From Gammaproteobacteria bacterium (GTDB taxonomy: Bacteria > Pseudomonadota > Gammaproteobacteria > Pseudomonadales > Pseudohongiellaceae), in assembly GCA_012960305.1 (NCBI GenBank), contig DUBM01000014.1, positions 124,001 through 188,000 on the forward strand: 64,000 nucleotides of DNA, given 5' to 3'. The notes beneath the pieces are model-generated. The model was not told where the DNA came from. It saw nothing but the letters and a program-made list of their open reading frames with translations, and searched no databases. The position numbers and the translations under genes are program-made. Positions 63,507-64,000 of this stretch are shown piece by piece; position 1 is the stretch's first letter; every line of letters begins with the position of its first letter.

Positions 63507-64000
63507 CTAGCGTCCGCTTAGAACGAAAAGTAGGGTTGGCTGGCGCAGTATTTCTGATGGTAGGAAATGTAGTTGGCGCCTCAATATTTATTCTACCTGG
63601 CACCTTAGCTGGCATTGCCGGACCAGCGATATTTATCGCCTATCTTATCGCCATTGTTCCGGCATTTTTTAACACGCTCGTTGCTGCACAGGTGGGTAGT
63701 ATTCTGCCAGTCAGTGCAGCAGATTATGTTTTTACCAGTACCGTATTACACCCTCTTCTCGGTTTTCTCAAAGTTTGGGCAGCGATGTTAGGTGCGTTGG
63801 TTGGGGGCCCTATTCTCGCCTACGGTTTTGCCGACTACTTTGCTTTTTTTGCACCGGATATAAATAGGGTAACACTTGCTTGCCTTATCGTAGTCAGCAT
63901 CATGATCATCAACCTACTGGGCATCCGCTCTAGCGTGAAAATACAGATGGTAATGGTATCGTTATTTGTCAGTGCTTTATTGATTCTTGCTATCGGCGGC
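63503..64000 (+). CDS. APC-family amino-acid permease, truncated by window end
   Basis: The frame from ATG 63503 is open to the end of the window (about 166 residues). The start ERKVGLAGAVFLMVGNVVGA is followed by the helix-1 break SIFILPGTLAGIAGPA of APC permeases. Hydrophobic helices VPAFFNTLVAAQVGSILPVS, KVWAAMLGALVGGPILAYG and LACLIVVSIMIINLLGIRSS follow. It overlaps the aminotransferase stop by four bases. The substrate is presumably an amino acid or amine handled by that enzyme. Confidence 0.88.
   Translation, partial: MTSVRLERKVGLAGAVFLMVGNVVGASIFILPGTLAGIAGPAIFIAYLIAIVPAFFNTLVAAQVGSILPVSAADYVFTSTVLHPLLGFLKVWAAMLGALVGGPILAYGFADYFAFFAPDINRVTLACLIVVSIMIINLLGIRSSVKIQMVMVSLFVSALLILAIGG

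Noticed and set aside
1..64000. tRNA, rRNA, CRISPR, prophage or IS
   Set aside because: None found by eye: no tRNA TPsiC-like context with a cloverleaf, no regularly spaced repeats, no transposase or integrase frame.

Overview
The window reads as a chromosome segment of a heterotrophic, probably marine or aquatic, Gram-negative gammaproteobacterium of moderate GC content. The evidence is three TonB-dependent outer-membrane receptors, many signal-peptide and lipoprotein genes, orthologs of the gammaproteobacterial genes ybiT and yehS, PQQ-type beta-propeller oxidoreductases, c-type cytochromes, and acyl-CoA, Baeyer-Villiger and short-chain dehydrogenase genes. I cannot name the genus. No rRNA, tRNA, CRISPR array, prophage or complete insertion sequence is visible.

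Layout. 0-9 kb: an NHL propeller cut by the window edge, a frameshifted thioesterase, DUF1415, a large TonB receptor, a frameshifted phytanoyl-CoA dioxygenase and a PQQ-like enzyme. 9-16 kb: ybiT, a secreted two-cysteine protein, an ATP-grasp enzyme, and a tight three-gene operon of a YVTN propeller plus diheme and monoheme lipoproteins. 16-20.6 kb: a DUF5916 barrel protein, a dead gene with three in-frame stops, and an operon of a membrane-anchored unknown, an S4 protein and YehS. 20.8-26.8 kb: four intact genes and one remnant of an uncharacterised secreted family, here called the YACHEGN family, with a GST among them. 26.8-36.2 kb: a catabolic block of Baeyer-Villiger monooxygenase, acyl-CoA dehydrogenase, SDR, TetR regulator, alpha/beta hydrolase, a second SDR, GMC oxidoreductase and a short BCCT-like transporter. 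36-44.5 kb: a phosphodiesterase-like lipoprotein, a serine hydrolase, a haem-fused PQQ propeller enzyme, a POT transporter coupled to a class-III aminotransferase, and a thioesterase. 44.6-64 kb: two more YACHEGN genes, a receptor with a Gly-rich plug, a TPR and 2OG-oxygenase pair, two more two-cysteine proteins, a large receptor next to a flavin-dependent halogenase, DUF2306, and an aminotransferase coupled to an APC permease that runs off the window end.

How it may work together (inference). Outer-membrane receptors import scarce organic molecules. Periplasmic PQQ-type enzymes and cytochromes oxidise alcohols. The 27-36 kb block would convert alcohol to ketone to ester or lactone to acid, then feed beta-oxidation. 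Six intact YACHEGN paralogs beside this machinery are the most interesting unexplained feature.

A second theme is gene decay. Two frameshifts sit in C/G homopolymers that are one base short, and several intergenic spaces hold recognisable gene remnants with in-frame stops. The homopolymer cases could also be sequencing errors.
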